Positions 8,944 to 17,123 of a stretch of 64,000 bases of DNA are shown here, in pieces; position 1 is the stretch's first letter; every line of letters begins with the position of its first letter. This DNA comes from Saccharospirillum sp. (GTDB taxonomy: Bacteria; Pseudomonadota; Gammaproteobacteria; Pseudomonadales; Natronospirillaceae), in the NCBI GenBank assembly GCA_022565595.1, contig JAIUML010000001.1, positions 1 to 64,000 on the forward strand, read 5' to 3'. A program made the position numbers and the translations under genes. A model generated the notes under the pieces. It was given only the letters and a program-made list of their open reading frames with translations, made no database searches and was not told where the DNA came from.

Positions 8944-10206
8944 ATGAGAACAGAATCACAATACGATGTACTCGTCTGCGGCGGAGGTGCTGGTGGAATC
9001 GGTGCCGCAGTTGGAGCAGCCAAAGCAGGGGCAAAGGTTTGCCTGGTCGAAAAATATGGCTTTCTCGGTGGTGCAGCGACAACGTCACAGGTACTCGCTT
9101 ACTGCGGTATTTTTCAACAAGGACAAGAGCCACTAAAGGCGGTATCCGGTGTCGCTGAGGAGCTTCTGGTCGAACTCAAGAGGCTCGGCCTCAGCGGCGA
9201 TGCCCATCGGTCGGAGACCACTGGAAACTGGATCGTCATGCTGGATACCGAAGTTCTGAAACTCGCCCTCGACCGCTTGACACAAAGACACGGCATTGAT
9301 GTATTCCTGCATACTCGATGCGCCTCTGTTACCCGCACTGGCAAAGCACTGGAAGGCGTCACTCTGGCAGGCATGGATGGCCGCAAACGTGTCATCGCCG
9401 AGACCTTCATTGATGCATCGGGTGATGCCAATCTGGCGATGCTCAGCGGCGTCGATTACCGGGTTGGGAACCTGCAAGGCCAACTTCAGGCCTTGACCAT
9501 GCCGATACGCATCAGCGGGGTAAAAGAAAACACGAGGCTGAATCGCAAAATGCTGATGGCCTTGATCGAAGAGTACAATCGCCATGGTCAATACCCTATT
9601 GCGCGCAAGGACGGCGGTATCATTATTCCGCTGCCCATTTCACAGGATTATTGGTGGATGCTGGTTGATCTCCCCTTAAATGACTTGAGCTCTCACAGTT
9701 TTACCGAAGCAGAGATGACCGGCCGTGCCATGGCACATGACTACCTGAAACTGCTCAGAAACCTGCCCGGATTTGAGGATTGCTACTTGGTCAGCACCGG
9801 ACCACAAGTCGGCGTTCGTGAGACCAGACATCCGCTAAGCCGCTACGAAATGACTGCGGAAGACTTACTTCAGGGTCGCCAACGAGACGATGGTATTGCC
9901 CGTGCTGCCTGGCCTATTGAGCTGCATGCCGAAGCGGGTAAACCGGTGTATCACAGCCTGGGTGGGCCGGGCTATGCACACATTCCGTACGACAGCATAC
10001 GCGCCAAAGGCGTCGATAATCTGTGGTATGCCGGCAGAGTGATCGGAGCGGACGATGAAGCCTATGGCTCCGTTCGTGTTATGGGCACTGCCTTTGCTTC
10101 TGGCGAAGCAGCCGGTGTTGCAGCGGCTGACTATTCTCAAAACAGCCAGGAAGTGAATGTACCAAGAGTGCAGGAGCGGCTACGGATACAAGGAGCCCTG
10201 GTTTGA
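8944..10206 (+). CDS. FAD-dependent oxidoreductase (FAD_oxidored family)
   Basis: About 420 residues. The N-terminal Rossmann motif reads VLVCGGGAGGIG with the ribose-binding Glu in CLVEK. The segments GFLGGAATTS, FIDASGDANLAMLSGV and GVRETRHPLSRYEM are typical of the PF12831-type FAD oxidoreductases, often found with catabolic transporters. The C-terminal GRVIGADDEAYGSVRVMGTAFASGEAAG closes the FAD site. No signal peptide, so it is cytoplasmic. The start could also be the ATG at 8929, which overlaps the permease gene. The substrate is unknown; context says it oxidises the compound imported by the preceding ABC system. Confidence 0.8.
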   Translation: MRTESQYDVLVCGGGAGGIGAAVGAAKAGAKVCLVEKYGFLGGAATTSQVLAYCGIFQQGQEPLKAVSGVAEELLVELKRLGLSGDAHRSETTGNWIVMLDTEVLKLALDRLTQRHGIDVFLHTRCASVTRTGKALEGVTLAGMDGRKRVIAETFIDASGDANLAMLSGVDYRVGNLQGQLQALTMPIRISGVKENTRLNRKMLMALIEEYNRHGQYPIARKDGGIIIPLPISQDYWWMLVDLPLNDLSSHSFTEAEMTGRAMAHDYLKLLRNLPGFEDCYLVSTGPQVGVRETRHPLSRYEMTAEDLLQGRQRDDGIARAAWPIELHAEAGKPVYHSLGGPGYAHIPYDSIRAKGVDNLWYAGRVIGADDEAYGSVRVMGTAFASGEAAGVAAADYSQNSQEVNVPRVQERLRIQGALV

Positions 10207-11048
10207 TGGTACATAAAAGCACTCGCTCCGTTTTGCCCAATGGGCGCACTTTGTTGTTTCCAATTATTGGCGACCCAATCGCCCAGGTTCACTCGCCGGC
10301 CTATCTTACTCCTTTACTCACTCAACGTGACATTAACGCGTTGGTGGTTCCGCTGCATGTGAAGCCTGCGCACCTCAAGCTGGTTATTGACAGCCTATTC
10401 CACTCCCACAACGTGCCCGGCCTCATTTTAACGATGCCACACAAGCACACTGCCTTTACATTGTGCGATGAACTTTCGGATCGCGCGAGCCTCGTTAATG
10501 CGGTCAATGTGATGAGGAAAACAGCCGATGGTCTCTACTTTGGAGACCATATGGACGGTATTGGCTATCTGAATAGCCTGGAACGCCTGGGATATGTTGT
10601 GCCCAATTGCCGGGCATTGGTCATAGGTGCCGGCGGAGCAGGCTCTGCCATTGCTTACGAATTGTTGGTTCGGGGCGCCGCACATGTTGATGTGTACGAC
10701 ACCAAGACCCTACTGAGTCAACAATTAATTAATCGACTTATGAGACGCTTTGGTGCTCGTGTTGGAATGGGTAGCTGTGATCCTACAGGATATACATTGG
10801 TTGCCAACGCTTCGCCAGCTGGCATGAACGCCGAAGACCCTGAACCGGTCAATTTTGACAAGCTTCGATCAGATCAATTCGTGGCTGAGGCCATTACTGA
10901 GCCAGCGGCTACTCCCTTACTGAATCATGCTAACGCAATAGGCTGTAAAACCATGACTGGTGCCGATATGTTCGCCGGTCAATCAGAAGCATTGGTCGAA
11001 TTCCTATGTCTTGCTCATCATCCTGACCTGAAAAGGAGCACATTGTGA
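10206..11048 (+). CDS. Shikimate/quinate dehydrogenase-like protein
   Basis: A 280-residue protein of the AroE fold. The N-terminal substrate domain has GDPIAQVHSP and the catalytic Lys in MPHK (K80), and the catalytic Asp is present in HMDGIG (D117), although the usual Asn of the NTDG motif is His here. The NAD(P) domain has GAGGAGSA, and SPAGM matches the conserved late motif. The ATG overlaps the TGA of the FAD enzyme. It sits in a catabolic operon, so it is unlikely to be the housekeeping AroE; a paralogue acting on a cyclic hydroxy acid related to shikimate or quinate is more likely. Confidence 0.75.
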   Translation: MVHKSTRSVLPNGRTLLFPIIGDPIAQVHSPAYLTPLLTQRDINALVVPLHVKPAHLKLVIDSLFHSHNVPGLILTMPHKHTAFTLCDELSDRASLVNAVNVMRKTADGLYFGDHMDGIGYLNSLERLGYVVPNCRALVIGAGGAGSAIAYELLVRGAAHVDVYDTKTLLSQQLINRLMRRFGARVGMGSCDPTGYTLVANASPAGMNAEDPEPVNFDKLRSDQFVAEAITEPAATPLLNHANAIGCKTMTGADMFAGQSEALVEFLCLAHHPDLKRSTL

Positions 11049-11497
11049 TACTGACGGAGAAAGCTATTGAATCACTTGAGGCTGTGAAAAAGACACACTT
11101 TCTGAACAACAAAGCGATACGCAACAGTCGATCACTTGGAGATGCTGCTGGTTTACAGAACCTGGGGGTACACTTGATCCAGGTTGAGCCAGGGCACTAT
11201 TCTACTGAGCGGCACACGCACCATTATGAAGAGGAGTGCCTGCTCATCCTTTCAGGTCAGGCTACGGCTTTCGATGGTAACGAGGAAACTGCCGTCAGCG
11301 CGGGCGATTTCCTGGCGTACCCCTGCCATGGGCCAGCACACAGTTTACTGAATTCTGGAACTGAACGCCTAATCTGTCTGGTTATAGGTCAGCGGCTTGA
11401 CTATGACATTACCGACTACCCCGATAAAAAGAAACGGCTATTTCGGCATCAGGGCTCAAGAAGCCTTGTAAATCACAGCGACATAGAGACTCCCTAA
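11045..11497 (+). CDS. Cupin-domain protein
   Basis: A 150-residue single-domain cupin. Motif 1 is complete (G50, H57, H59, E64, G71 in the spacing G-x6-H-x-H-x4-E-x6-G), and motif 2 follows with GDFLAYPCHGPAHSLLN, including H99. It should bind one metal ion. The GTG start has AGGAG 6 bases upstream and overlaps the preceding stop by 4 bases. It is the last gene of the operon; it may be an isomerase, dioxygenase or non-enzymatic sugar/acid-binding protein. Confidence 0.75.
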   Translation: MILTEKAIESLEAVKKTHFLNNKAIRNSRSLGDAAGLQNLGVHLIQVEPGHYSTERHTHHYEEECLLILSGQATAFDGNEETAVSAGDFLAYPCHGPAHSLLNSGTERLICLVIGQRLDYDITDYPDKKKRLFRHQGSRSLVNHSDIETP

Positions 11498-11551
11498 GGC
11501 CGTAGCCCGAGATTTGTCGCGTTTACGCCAGTGCATCCTTTGCGGCAGTAG

Positions 11552-11579
11552 CGCCCATCGCCATTCAGCATGATGGGCG
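11552..11579. repeat. Inverted repeat after the cupin operon
   Basis: CGCCCATC and GATGGGCG are perfect inverted 8-base arms with a 12-base centre. No T-run follows directly, so it is a weak candidate for the end of the cupin operon. The stretch 11498-11772 otherwise shows nothing convincing; a 65-codon frame at 11570-11767 has no ribosome binding site and starts inside this repeat. Confidence 0.35.
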
Positions 11580-11772
11580 AACCTACATTTCAATACTTTT
11601 TAGACACAGCAAAAGCGGCGAGGATAGCGGGTGAGCGGGTTCCAGGTGATCCCTTGGGACTATATCCAGGTCGATGGCTGCTCAGATTCCGAAAGCTGCG
11701 AAAGACCAGGGTAGTACAGTTGTTGCTTTATGAGTATTTGATCTACCGAGAAGATTGCCTCATATAGCGTTT

Positions 11773-12657
11773 TTAATCCCCCAGCGGTTGGTCATCATCG
11801 TCACCTCTATAGCGAACCAGGTTGTGGCGGATACGCCGCACGTTATCCAATGCTGGCTCACCGATCATCACAGCCAACTCAGAAGAAAGCACGTCTATTA
11901 CCGCGAGCAAGGCATAGCGGGATGATGTCGGCTGGTTGACGAACTCTTTCTCCTCCGGGATATTGACAGGCAACAGTATATCTACCTTTTGACTTAGCGG
12001 AGAGTCGGGGCGCGTTACACCAATGACGGTGGCGTCATAGCTTTGGGCTATTTCACAAGCATCAACCAATCCAGCAAAGCGACCTGAAGTTGAGATGGCG
12101 AGCAAAACGTCGGTTCGTTTTAGGGTTGAAGCGACCATTTGCATCATCTGGCTATCCTGATAAGCATTGATGTTAAGCCCCAGCCTGAACATTCGGTATT
12201 CAGCATCTTGTGCCACTATAGTGGCACCGCCGCCGCTGCCAAATACGACAATCCGTTTCGAGTGCAGCAGTGCCTGCACTGCTGATTCGATAATGTCACT
12301 ATCTAGGCTGGCGAGTTGAATGTCGAGCGCTCGCTGTGCTCGACTGACAATCTGAAAAGCGGTTTCGGAGTGGCTACCGGAAGACATTCTGCCAGCCAGG
12401 AAGCGCGCACCGACTGAGCTGGCCTGGGCAAGCTGTACTTTGAAGTCTCGCAGATTCCTGAAGCCCAGCTTGCGGCAAAACCGGGTAACACTGGCCGTAC
12501 TGGTCCCTGAATGTTCAGCCAATTCAGTGGTGCTCGCCTGTACTGCGAAGTCCACGTCCGCAAGAATCAGTTCACTCAAGCGACGATCGGCATTACTCAT
12601 GGACGACTTACGCTCCTTTAAGTAGGACACCACATCCGTAACGATGGCTTTATTCAT
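11773..12657 (-). CDS. RpiR-family transcriptional regulator (TRAP-linked)
   Basis: About 294 residues (300 if the GTG at 12675 is used). The N-terminal RpiR helix-turn-helix reads ASTTELAEHSGTSTASVTRF, followed by a SIS sugar-phosphate-binding domain at about 120-260 (VVFGSGGGATIVAQDAEYR, LLAISTSGRF). RpiR proteins sense phosphosugars or related acids. It is divergent from the TRAP operon and a perfect palindrome lies between them. Its C-terminal tail DDDDQPLGD is nearly the same as that of the second RpiR gene at 20022, so the two are close paralogues and may respond to intermediates of one pathway. Confidence 0.88.
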   Translation of the reverse strand: MNKAIVTDVVSYLKERKSSMSNADRRLSELILADVDFAVQASTTELAEHSGTSTASVTRFCRKLGFRNLRDFKVQLAQASSVGARFLAGRMSSGSHSETAFQIVSRAQRALDIQLASLDSDIIESAVQALLHSKRIVVFGSGGGATIVAQDAEYRMFRLGLNINAYQDSQMMQMVASTLKRTDVLLAISTSGRFAGLVDACEIAQSYDATVIGVTRPDSPLSQKVDILLPVNIPEEKEFVNQPTSSRYALLAVIDVLSSELAVMIGEPALDNVRRIRHNLVRYRGDDDDQPLGD

Positions 12658-12820
12658 ATCAATCTTTGTTTCCACCTGGCAGGTCAGCTATGAGGCCAGA
12701 GAAGCTTCGATGGCTTTCAGAGCTGCTCGGGTTTCGATCTTGAGGCATTAAAACACGACAATCACTCGTTGCAAACTGTCGCCTCCCTGTACCGCCAAAC
12801 AGGACTCTTCTCACACCCAC

Positions 12821-12839
12821 AATGAAGATTTTCTTCATT
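12821..12839. promoter_or_regulatory. Perfect palindrome, probable RpiR operator 1
   Basis: AATGAAGA-TTT-TCTTCATT is a perfect 19-base palindrome in the 273-base divergent region between the RpiR gene and the TRAP operon. Its core TGAA-N7-TTCA recurs before the binding-protein gene at 21144, next to the second RpiR gene. Confidence 0.6.
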
Positions 12840-12892
12840 TAGTGCCAAAAATCCATTGATACTTACCCAGAATCGCACTACATTAGCCAAAT

Positions 12893-12911
12893 AATGATAA
12901 TTTTCTTCACT
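12893..12911. promoter_or_regulatory. Imperfect copy of the palindrome, probable RpiR operator 2
   Basis: AATGATAATTTTCTTCACT matches the site at 12821 except for a few bases in the outer arms and lies exactly 72 bases downstream, about seven helical turns. It ends 20 bases before the TRAP small-subunit start codon, a position suited to repression or looping. Confidence 0.45.
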
Positions 12912-12930
12912 CACAAGAATAAGGTCTATC

Positions 12931-13449
12931 ATGGAAACCGTCGCTCGACTTAGCGCTGATTTCAGCGAATTCATTGATCGCCTGAATCGCTGGGCCGTTG
13001 GCCTGCTGATGGCGCTGCTGATTCTGACAGTGTGGACTGCGGTGTTGGATCGCTACCTCTTTAAATGGCAAATTGGTTGGGTGGAAGAGCTCGCGCGCTA
13101 CTTAATGATCTGGGCCATTTTGCTGGCAGTGCCCTGCTGCGTTGTTGCGCGACAACACGTTCGGTTAGCCATGTTTAGTGATCGATTGCCTCCAATTATC
13201 CAAAAGCCACTGAGTATTCTGGTAGATCTGGTCACCATCGCATTCTTTGCTTACATAGCCATTTCCGGCATCGACTTTGCTCGACAAGGAATGAGCCAAT
13301 TGTCCACCGTTTTCCGAATGCCTATGGTTTACGCCTTTGCAGCCATTCCAACCGCCTTTGGCCTGGCCGCACTGCAAGCCTTTTTAACTTTACTCGGCAG
13401 TATGGGTGCCACTAGAAACACTTCGCCACCTCTAGCTGGGTCTTTCTAG
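12931..13449 (+). CDS. TRAP transporter small membrane subunit (DctQ-like)
   Basis: A 172-residue protein with four transmembrane segments and the DctQ-type motif VLDRYLFKWQIGWVEELARYLMIW. TRAP transporters import organic and sugar acids using a sodium or proton gradient; this subunit joins the binding protein to the large permease. The ATG has AAGG 6 bases upstream. First gene of a three-gene operon. Confidence 0.88.
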   Translation: METVARLSADFSEFIDRLNRWAVGLLMALLILTVWTAVLDRYLFKWQIGWVEELARYLMIWAILLAVPCCVVARQHVRLAMFSDRLPPIIQKPLSILVDLVTIAFFAYIAISGIDFARQGMSQLSTVFRMPMVYAFAAIPTAFGLAALQAFLTLLGSMGATRNTSPPLAGSF

Positions 13450-13509
13450 CGCTCAAACCCAATCGATTCAATCAGTTCCTCGAACTTCTCTTAAACTACG
13501 GTGCAAAGT

Positions 13510-14787
13510 ATGGCTATTGCGATTATTTTCCTGGTGTTGCTGCTCATCGGAGCGCCTATTGGCGTAGCTCTTGGGCTGGCAGGCGTTATAGGTATGTACG
13601 AGACCGGCGGTATTTCTTTCGCTGCACTGGGTTCGTCAAAGATATTTCATGGGTTGAATATCTTTCCGTTTCTGGCGATGCCGTTTTTTATTTTGGCCGG
13701 TGAGATCATGAACCACACTGGCATTACGGCTCGCCTGATGCTGCTGGCGCAAGCACTGGTTGGTCACTTCCGAGGCGGTTTGGCCCACTCCAATATGGTT
13801 GCATCTGTTTTTTTCTCTGGTATTACCGGTGCTGCCACGGCCGATGCGGCTGCCTTTGGTCGCACTCTGGTCCCGGAAATGGTGAAACAGGGTTACAGCC
13901 GCCCCTATGCCTGCGCAGTTACCGCTGCAGGCTCTATTATTGGCCCAACCATACCTCCTTCGGGGTTAATGGTGGTTTACGGCTCACTAATGGGCGTTTC
14001 CATTGGAGGGTTATTTGCTACCGGAATATTGCCAGGCATTCTGATTTGTCTGGTGTGCATGGCCATTATTGCCGCCTTTGCTCGCCGTAAAAACCTGCCC
14101 AAATCAGAAGAGCGCGCGAGCTTAAAGCAGATCCTGGTGCATTTCCGGGGCTCCATTTTTGCACTGCTGATGCCACTGATCATCCTCGGGGGAATTGTCA
14201 CAGGCATTGTGACACCAACTGAGGCTGCGTCCATTGCCGTTGCTTACGCCCTCTTTGTCGGCCTGGTTATTTATCGCAACTTGAGCCTTGGCATGTTGGT
14301 GCATTTGCTGATTCGCACGGCTCAGATTACGGCCGTAATCTATTTGATCATCGGCGCTGCCTCCATCTTTGGTTGGTGGCTCAGCTTTAACCAGATTCCA
14401 CAGGCCATTGCCACTTTCATCAGCGCACTCTCAGACAACCCCAACGTCATACTTTTATTGATCATCGGGTTTCTTCTTCTAGTGGGCATGATCATGGACA
14501 TCAATGCCATGTTGATTATCCTGGCTCCCTTGTTAATACCCATGACTCAGCAAATGGGCATGGACCCACTGCACGCTGGCATCATCTTTATTCTGGCATT
14601 GAATATCTCATTGATGACTCCGCCGATTGGGGCCTGCCTGTTTGTTCTATCGTCCGTTACCGGAGAGAAACTGGAAAAGATCTCCGTAGAGCTTACTCCG
14701 TTTCTTATCGGCCAACTGGCTTTATTACTGATCTTTGCTTTTTCCCCGAGCATCACACTCTTTATCCCACGTTTGCTGGGATACTAG
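13510..14787 (+). CDS. TRAP transporter large permease subunit (DctM-like)
   Basis: A 425-residue protein with about 11-12 transmembrane segments and the DctM signatures PFFILAGEIMN, SGITGAATADAAAFG and GSIIGPTIPPS. The start at 13510 (MAIAIIF) is preferred; a GTG three codons earlier is possible. It is the channel-forming subunit that couples ion and solute movement. Confidence 0.9.
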   Translation: MAIAIIFLVLLLIGAPIGVALGLAGVIGMYETGGISFAALGSSKIFHGLNIFPFLAMPFFILAGEIMNHTGITARLMLLAQALVGHFRGGLAHSNMVASVFFSGITGAATADAAAFGRTLVPEMVKQGYSRPYACAVTAAGSIIGPTIPPSGLMVVYGSLMGVSIGGLFATGILPGILICLVCMAIIAAFARRKNLPKSEERASLKQILVHFRGSIFALLMPLIILGGIVTGIVTPTEAASIAVAYALFVGLVIYRNLSLGMLVHLLIRTAQITAVIYLIIGAASIFGWWLSFNQIPQAIATFISALSDNPNVILLLIIGFLLLVGMIMDINAMLIILAPLLIPMTQQMGMDPLHAGIIFILALNISLMTPPIGACLFVLSSVTGEKLEKISVELTPFLIGQLALLLIFAFSPSITLFIPRLLGY

Positions 14788-14826
14788 TGTGTGCTCTACA
14801 ACCCACCAACCTTGAAGAGTGACGCA

Positions 14827-15882
14827 ATGATGACCTTTAAAAACAAGATATTGGCAGCAACTCTGACTGCCTCAATGGTAATAGTGGCTCCGGCCGTTCA
14901 TGCGCAGAAAGTTCTCAAGTTTGCACATGATAACCGTACCGACATGTTTGAGAACCCGGCCCATGCTTTTACTGGCGTGTTCAAGAACATCGTCGAGTCA
15001 GCCAGCAACGGCGCCATTAAAGTAGAGGTATACCCAAACAATCAGTTGGGCTCAGCGAATGAGCATTTAACGATGGTGCAAAACAATGTTATTCAGGGCA
15101 CCCTGACCTCTGTTGGCGCCTTGGCCAGCTTTTACCCTCGGATGGGCGTGCTCGACGTACCCTTCGCTTTCAGTAGCAATGCTTCAACCTATGAAGTATT
15201 CGATGGGCCGTTTGGCCATGAGCTGGCCGACGATATAGAAGCATCCCTGAGAAATGTCAAAGTGCTCGGCTTCCCGGATACGGGTGGTTTTTTCTCGGTG
15301 ACCAACTCGCGACGGGCCATCGAGAGCATCGACGACTTCGACGGTATTCGCGTGCGGACCATGACGCTTCCGTCACACCAGCGAATCATTCAGGAGTTGG
15401 GTGGTGAAGCCTATCCATTGGCGTGGGGCGAAGTGTACTCGGCATTGCAAACGGGTGTGATTGATGGACAAATGAATCCGATTCCAACCATCTCCTTTGC
15501 CCGTTTCGATGAGGTACAGCAGTATGTGACTCTAACCAATCACCTGTTTTCGCCTTATACGTTGATTATCAGCAAGCGGTTCTATGATGGACTGACAGAA
15601 GAGGAGCAAAACATTCTTCACTATGCCGCTCAGTCCGGAATCAATGCCAGCCGAGGTGTTTCTCGGGTAATCGAAGCGTCAGATCGTGGTTTGCCGGGTT
15701 TGCAGGGTAAAATGCACGTTAATGCTTTGTCTCCAGAGGAGCGGGAGCGTTTCCGTGAGGCAACTCAACCTGCGCTTATCGACTACATTCGCACAACTCA
15801 GGACGAGAAAGGCGGAGAACTGCTGGATCTGTTCCTGCAGGAAACAGAGCGGGCCAATAACCGTCGCTATATGGCGCCCTGA
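14827..15882 (+). CDS. TRAP transporter solute-binding protein (DctP family)
   Basis: A 351-residue periplasmic protein. The signal peptide ends at AVHAQ (about residue 26). DctP features include EVYPNNQLGSANEHL, GFPDTGGFFSVTNS and the Arg in DGIRVRTM that normally holds a carboxylate. The ligand is therefore most likely an acid; in this neighbourhood a sugar acid such as N-acetylglucosaminate is attractive. GAAGAG lies 7 bases before the ATG at 14827; the longer frame from 14791 has no support. Confidence 0.87.
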   Translation: MMTFKNKILAATLTASMVIVAPAVHAQKVLKFAHDNRTDMFENPAHAFTGVFKNIVESASNGAIKVEVYPNNQLGSANEHLTMVQNNVIQGTLTSVGALASFYPRMGVLDVPFAFSSNASTYEVFDGPFGHELADDIEASLRNVKVLGFPDTGGFFSVTNSRRAIESIDDFDGIRVRTMTLPSHQRIIQELGGEAYPLAWGEVYSALQTGVIDGQMNPIPTISFARFDEVQQYVTLTNHLFSPYTLIISKRFYDGLTEEEQNILHYAAQSGINASRGVSRVIEASDRGLPGLQGKMHVNALSPEERERFREATQPALIDYIRTTQDEKGGELLDLFLQETERANNRRYMAP

Positions 15883-15913
15883 TTACCCTTGACAGTGTAG
15901 ACAGAATTCTAAC

Positions 15914-15947
15914 AGCCTCAGATTCTTGATCCCTGGGGCTTTTTTTT
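15914..15947 (+). terminator. Rho-independent terminator of the TRAP operon
   Basis: AGCCTCAG pairs with CTGGGGCT (one mismatch-type pair) and runs into eight Ts, about 30 bases after the TRAP binding-protein stop. The following 120 bases up to 16067 show no gene. Confidence 0.8.
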
Positions 15948-16067
15948 ACCAACCTGAAAAAGAATGTAAACAATCAAAGCGTTGGAAGCAGCTCTCACTG
16001 ATATGGCGGGCAGGATTCTTCTATCGCCACCCTGCCCGCATAGCACACTATGGTACCGACAACATCA

Positions 16068-17123
16068 TCAGAAAACACACCCACGCGCTACAACATCCTG
16101 GCGACTCAGTGAACCGTCCAGTTGCGCCAGCCAAACATGATCATAGAGATTGGATACCACACAGGCATGATTTGGAATAATGCTCAAGCGATCACCAATT
16201 GCTGGTGAATGAGGGCAGCGACTCACATCCACCACACCGTGCTCCTCACTCAAGGACAGTATGTGTGCCATGGGGTATTGAACGATGTGCCCAAAACCTT
16301 CCAGGCCCAGCAGGTCTGAGCTGAGTGCCTTGGAGCCGGCATCCATGACGACTCGTCCCGGTTCTGGTGTGCTGACAACGGTGACTTCAAGTGTGAGTGC
16401 GCACTCTTCTAACTGGCATATACCTCGCTCCAGCAGGGAACGGTCGTTGTAGACGTAGGTCCCACACCGATATTCGGTGATGGCCTTCATACGCGGCAAT
16501 TGCCACATATCCGGTGCACCACCACTGGAAACCACCTGTACTGCAATCCCTGCTTGATCGAACAAGGCTCTGGCATCCATTAGCCATTGGTTAACGGCTT
16601 CGATCTTGCCTGCTGGAGGGTAGGTCATCAAGCCGGAAAACCGTAAGCCATCCTTGCTTAGAATGTGTTTAGCGAGCTCCAGAGCTTGTTCCGATGTGGG
16701 TACGCCACAGCGGTTCGCCCCCGTATTGCACTCCACCATGACGCTTAATGGGGCGTCCTGACTCGCAATACTGGCCAGGCCATCAACAACAAAAGCGTGA
16801 TCGGCGGTCACAGTCAGCTTGCATTGCCGGTTCAATGCGGCCAGACGGTTTAACCGCTCTCGGCCCAGAATATTGTAGGTGATCAGTAAATCGTCAAAGC
16901 CAGCCCGTGCAAAGACTTCAGCCTCAGACAGTTTCTGGCAATTGATACCCACCGCCCCCGCGTCGATTTGCCAATGGCCAACCAGGGGTTGCTTGTGGGT
17001 TTTAATGTGGGGGCGAAAGTCAATACCGGTCCTGTCGCACAAGCGCTGAAAACGTTCGATATTGGCCAGAGTTTTCTGCTGATCAATGCGCACATAGGGC
17101 GTTAATGGATCGCTATTAGGCAT
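16068..17123 (-). CDS. D-threonine aldolase / D-serine dehydratase-like PLP enzyme
   Basis: A 351-residue PLP enzyme of the DSD1/D-threonine aldolase family (alanine-racemase-like N-terminal barrel). The PLP Lys lies in RPHIKTHK at residues 37-44, and the metal pair is His319 and Cys321 in PNHACVVSNLYD. Members act on D-amino acids with a beta-hydroxyl: D-threonine, D-serine or D-threo-3-hydroxyaspartate. D-glucosaminate also fits this chemical type, and given the neighbours I propose a glucosaminate dehydratase giving 2-keto-3-deoxygluconate and ammonia. The gene overlaps the MlrC-like gene by 8 bases, so the two are coupled. Confidence 0.85.
   Translation of the reverse strand: MPNSDPLTPYVRIDQQKTLANIERFQRLCDRTGIDFRPHIKTHKQPLVGHWQIDAGAVGINCQKLSEAEVFARAGFDDLLITYNILGRERLNRLAALNRQCKLTVTADHAFVVDGLASIASQDAPLSVMVECNTGANRCGVPTSEQALELAKHILSKDGLRFSGLMTYPPAGKIEAVNQWLMDARALFDQAGIAVQVVSSGGAPDMWQLPRMKAITEYRCGTYVYNDRSLLERGICQLEECALTLEVTVVSTPEPGRVVMDAGSKALSSDLLGLEGFGHIVQYPMAHILSLSEEHGVVDVSRCPHSPAIGDRLSIIPNHACVVSNLYDHVWLAQLDGSLSRQDVVARGCVF

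Noticed and set aside
11570-11767. 65-codon frame on the plus strand
   Set aside because: No ribosome binding site, starts inside an inverted repeat, no family resemblance.
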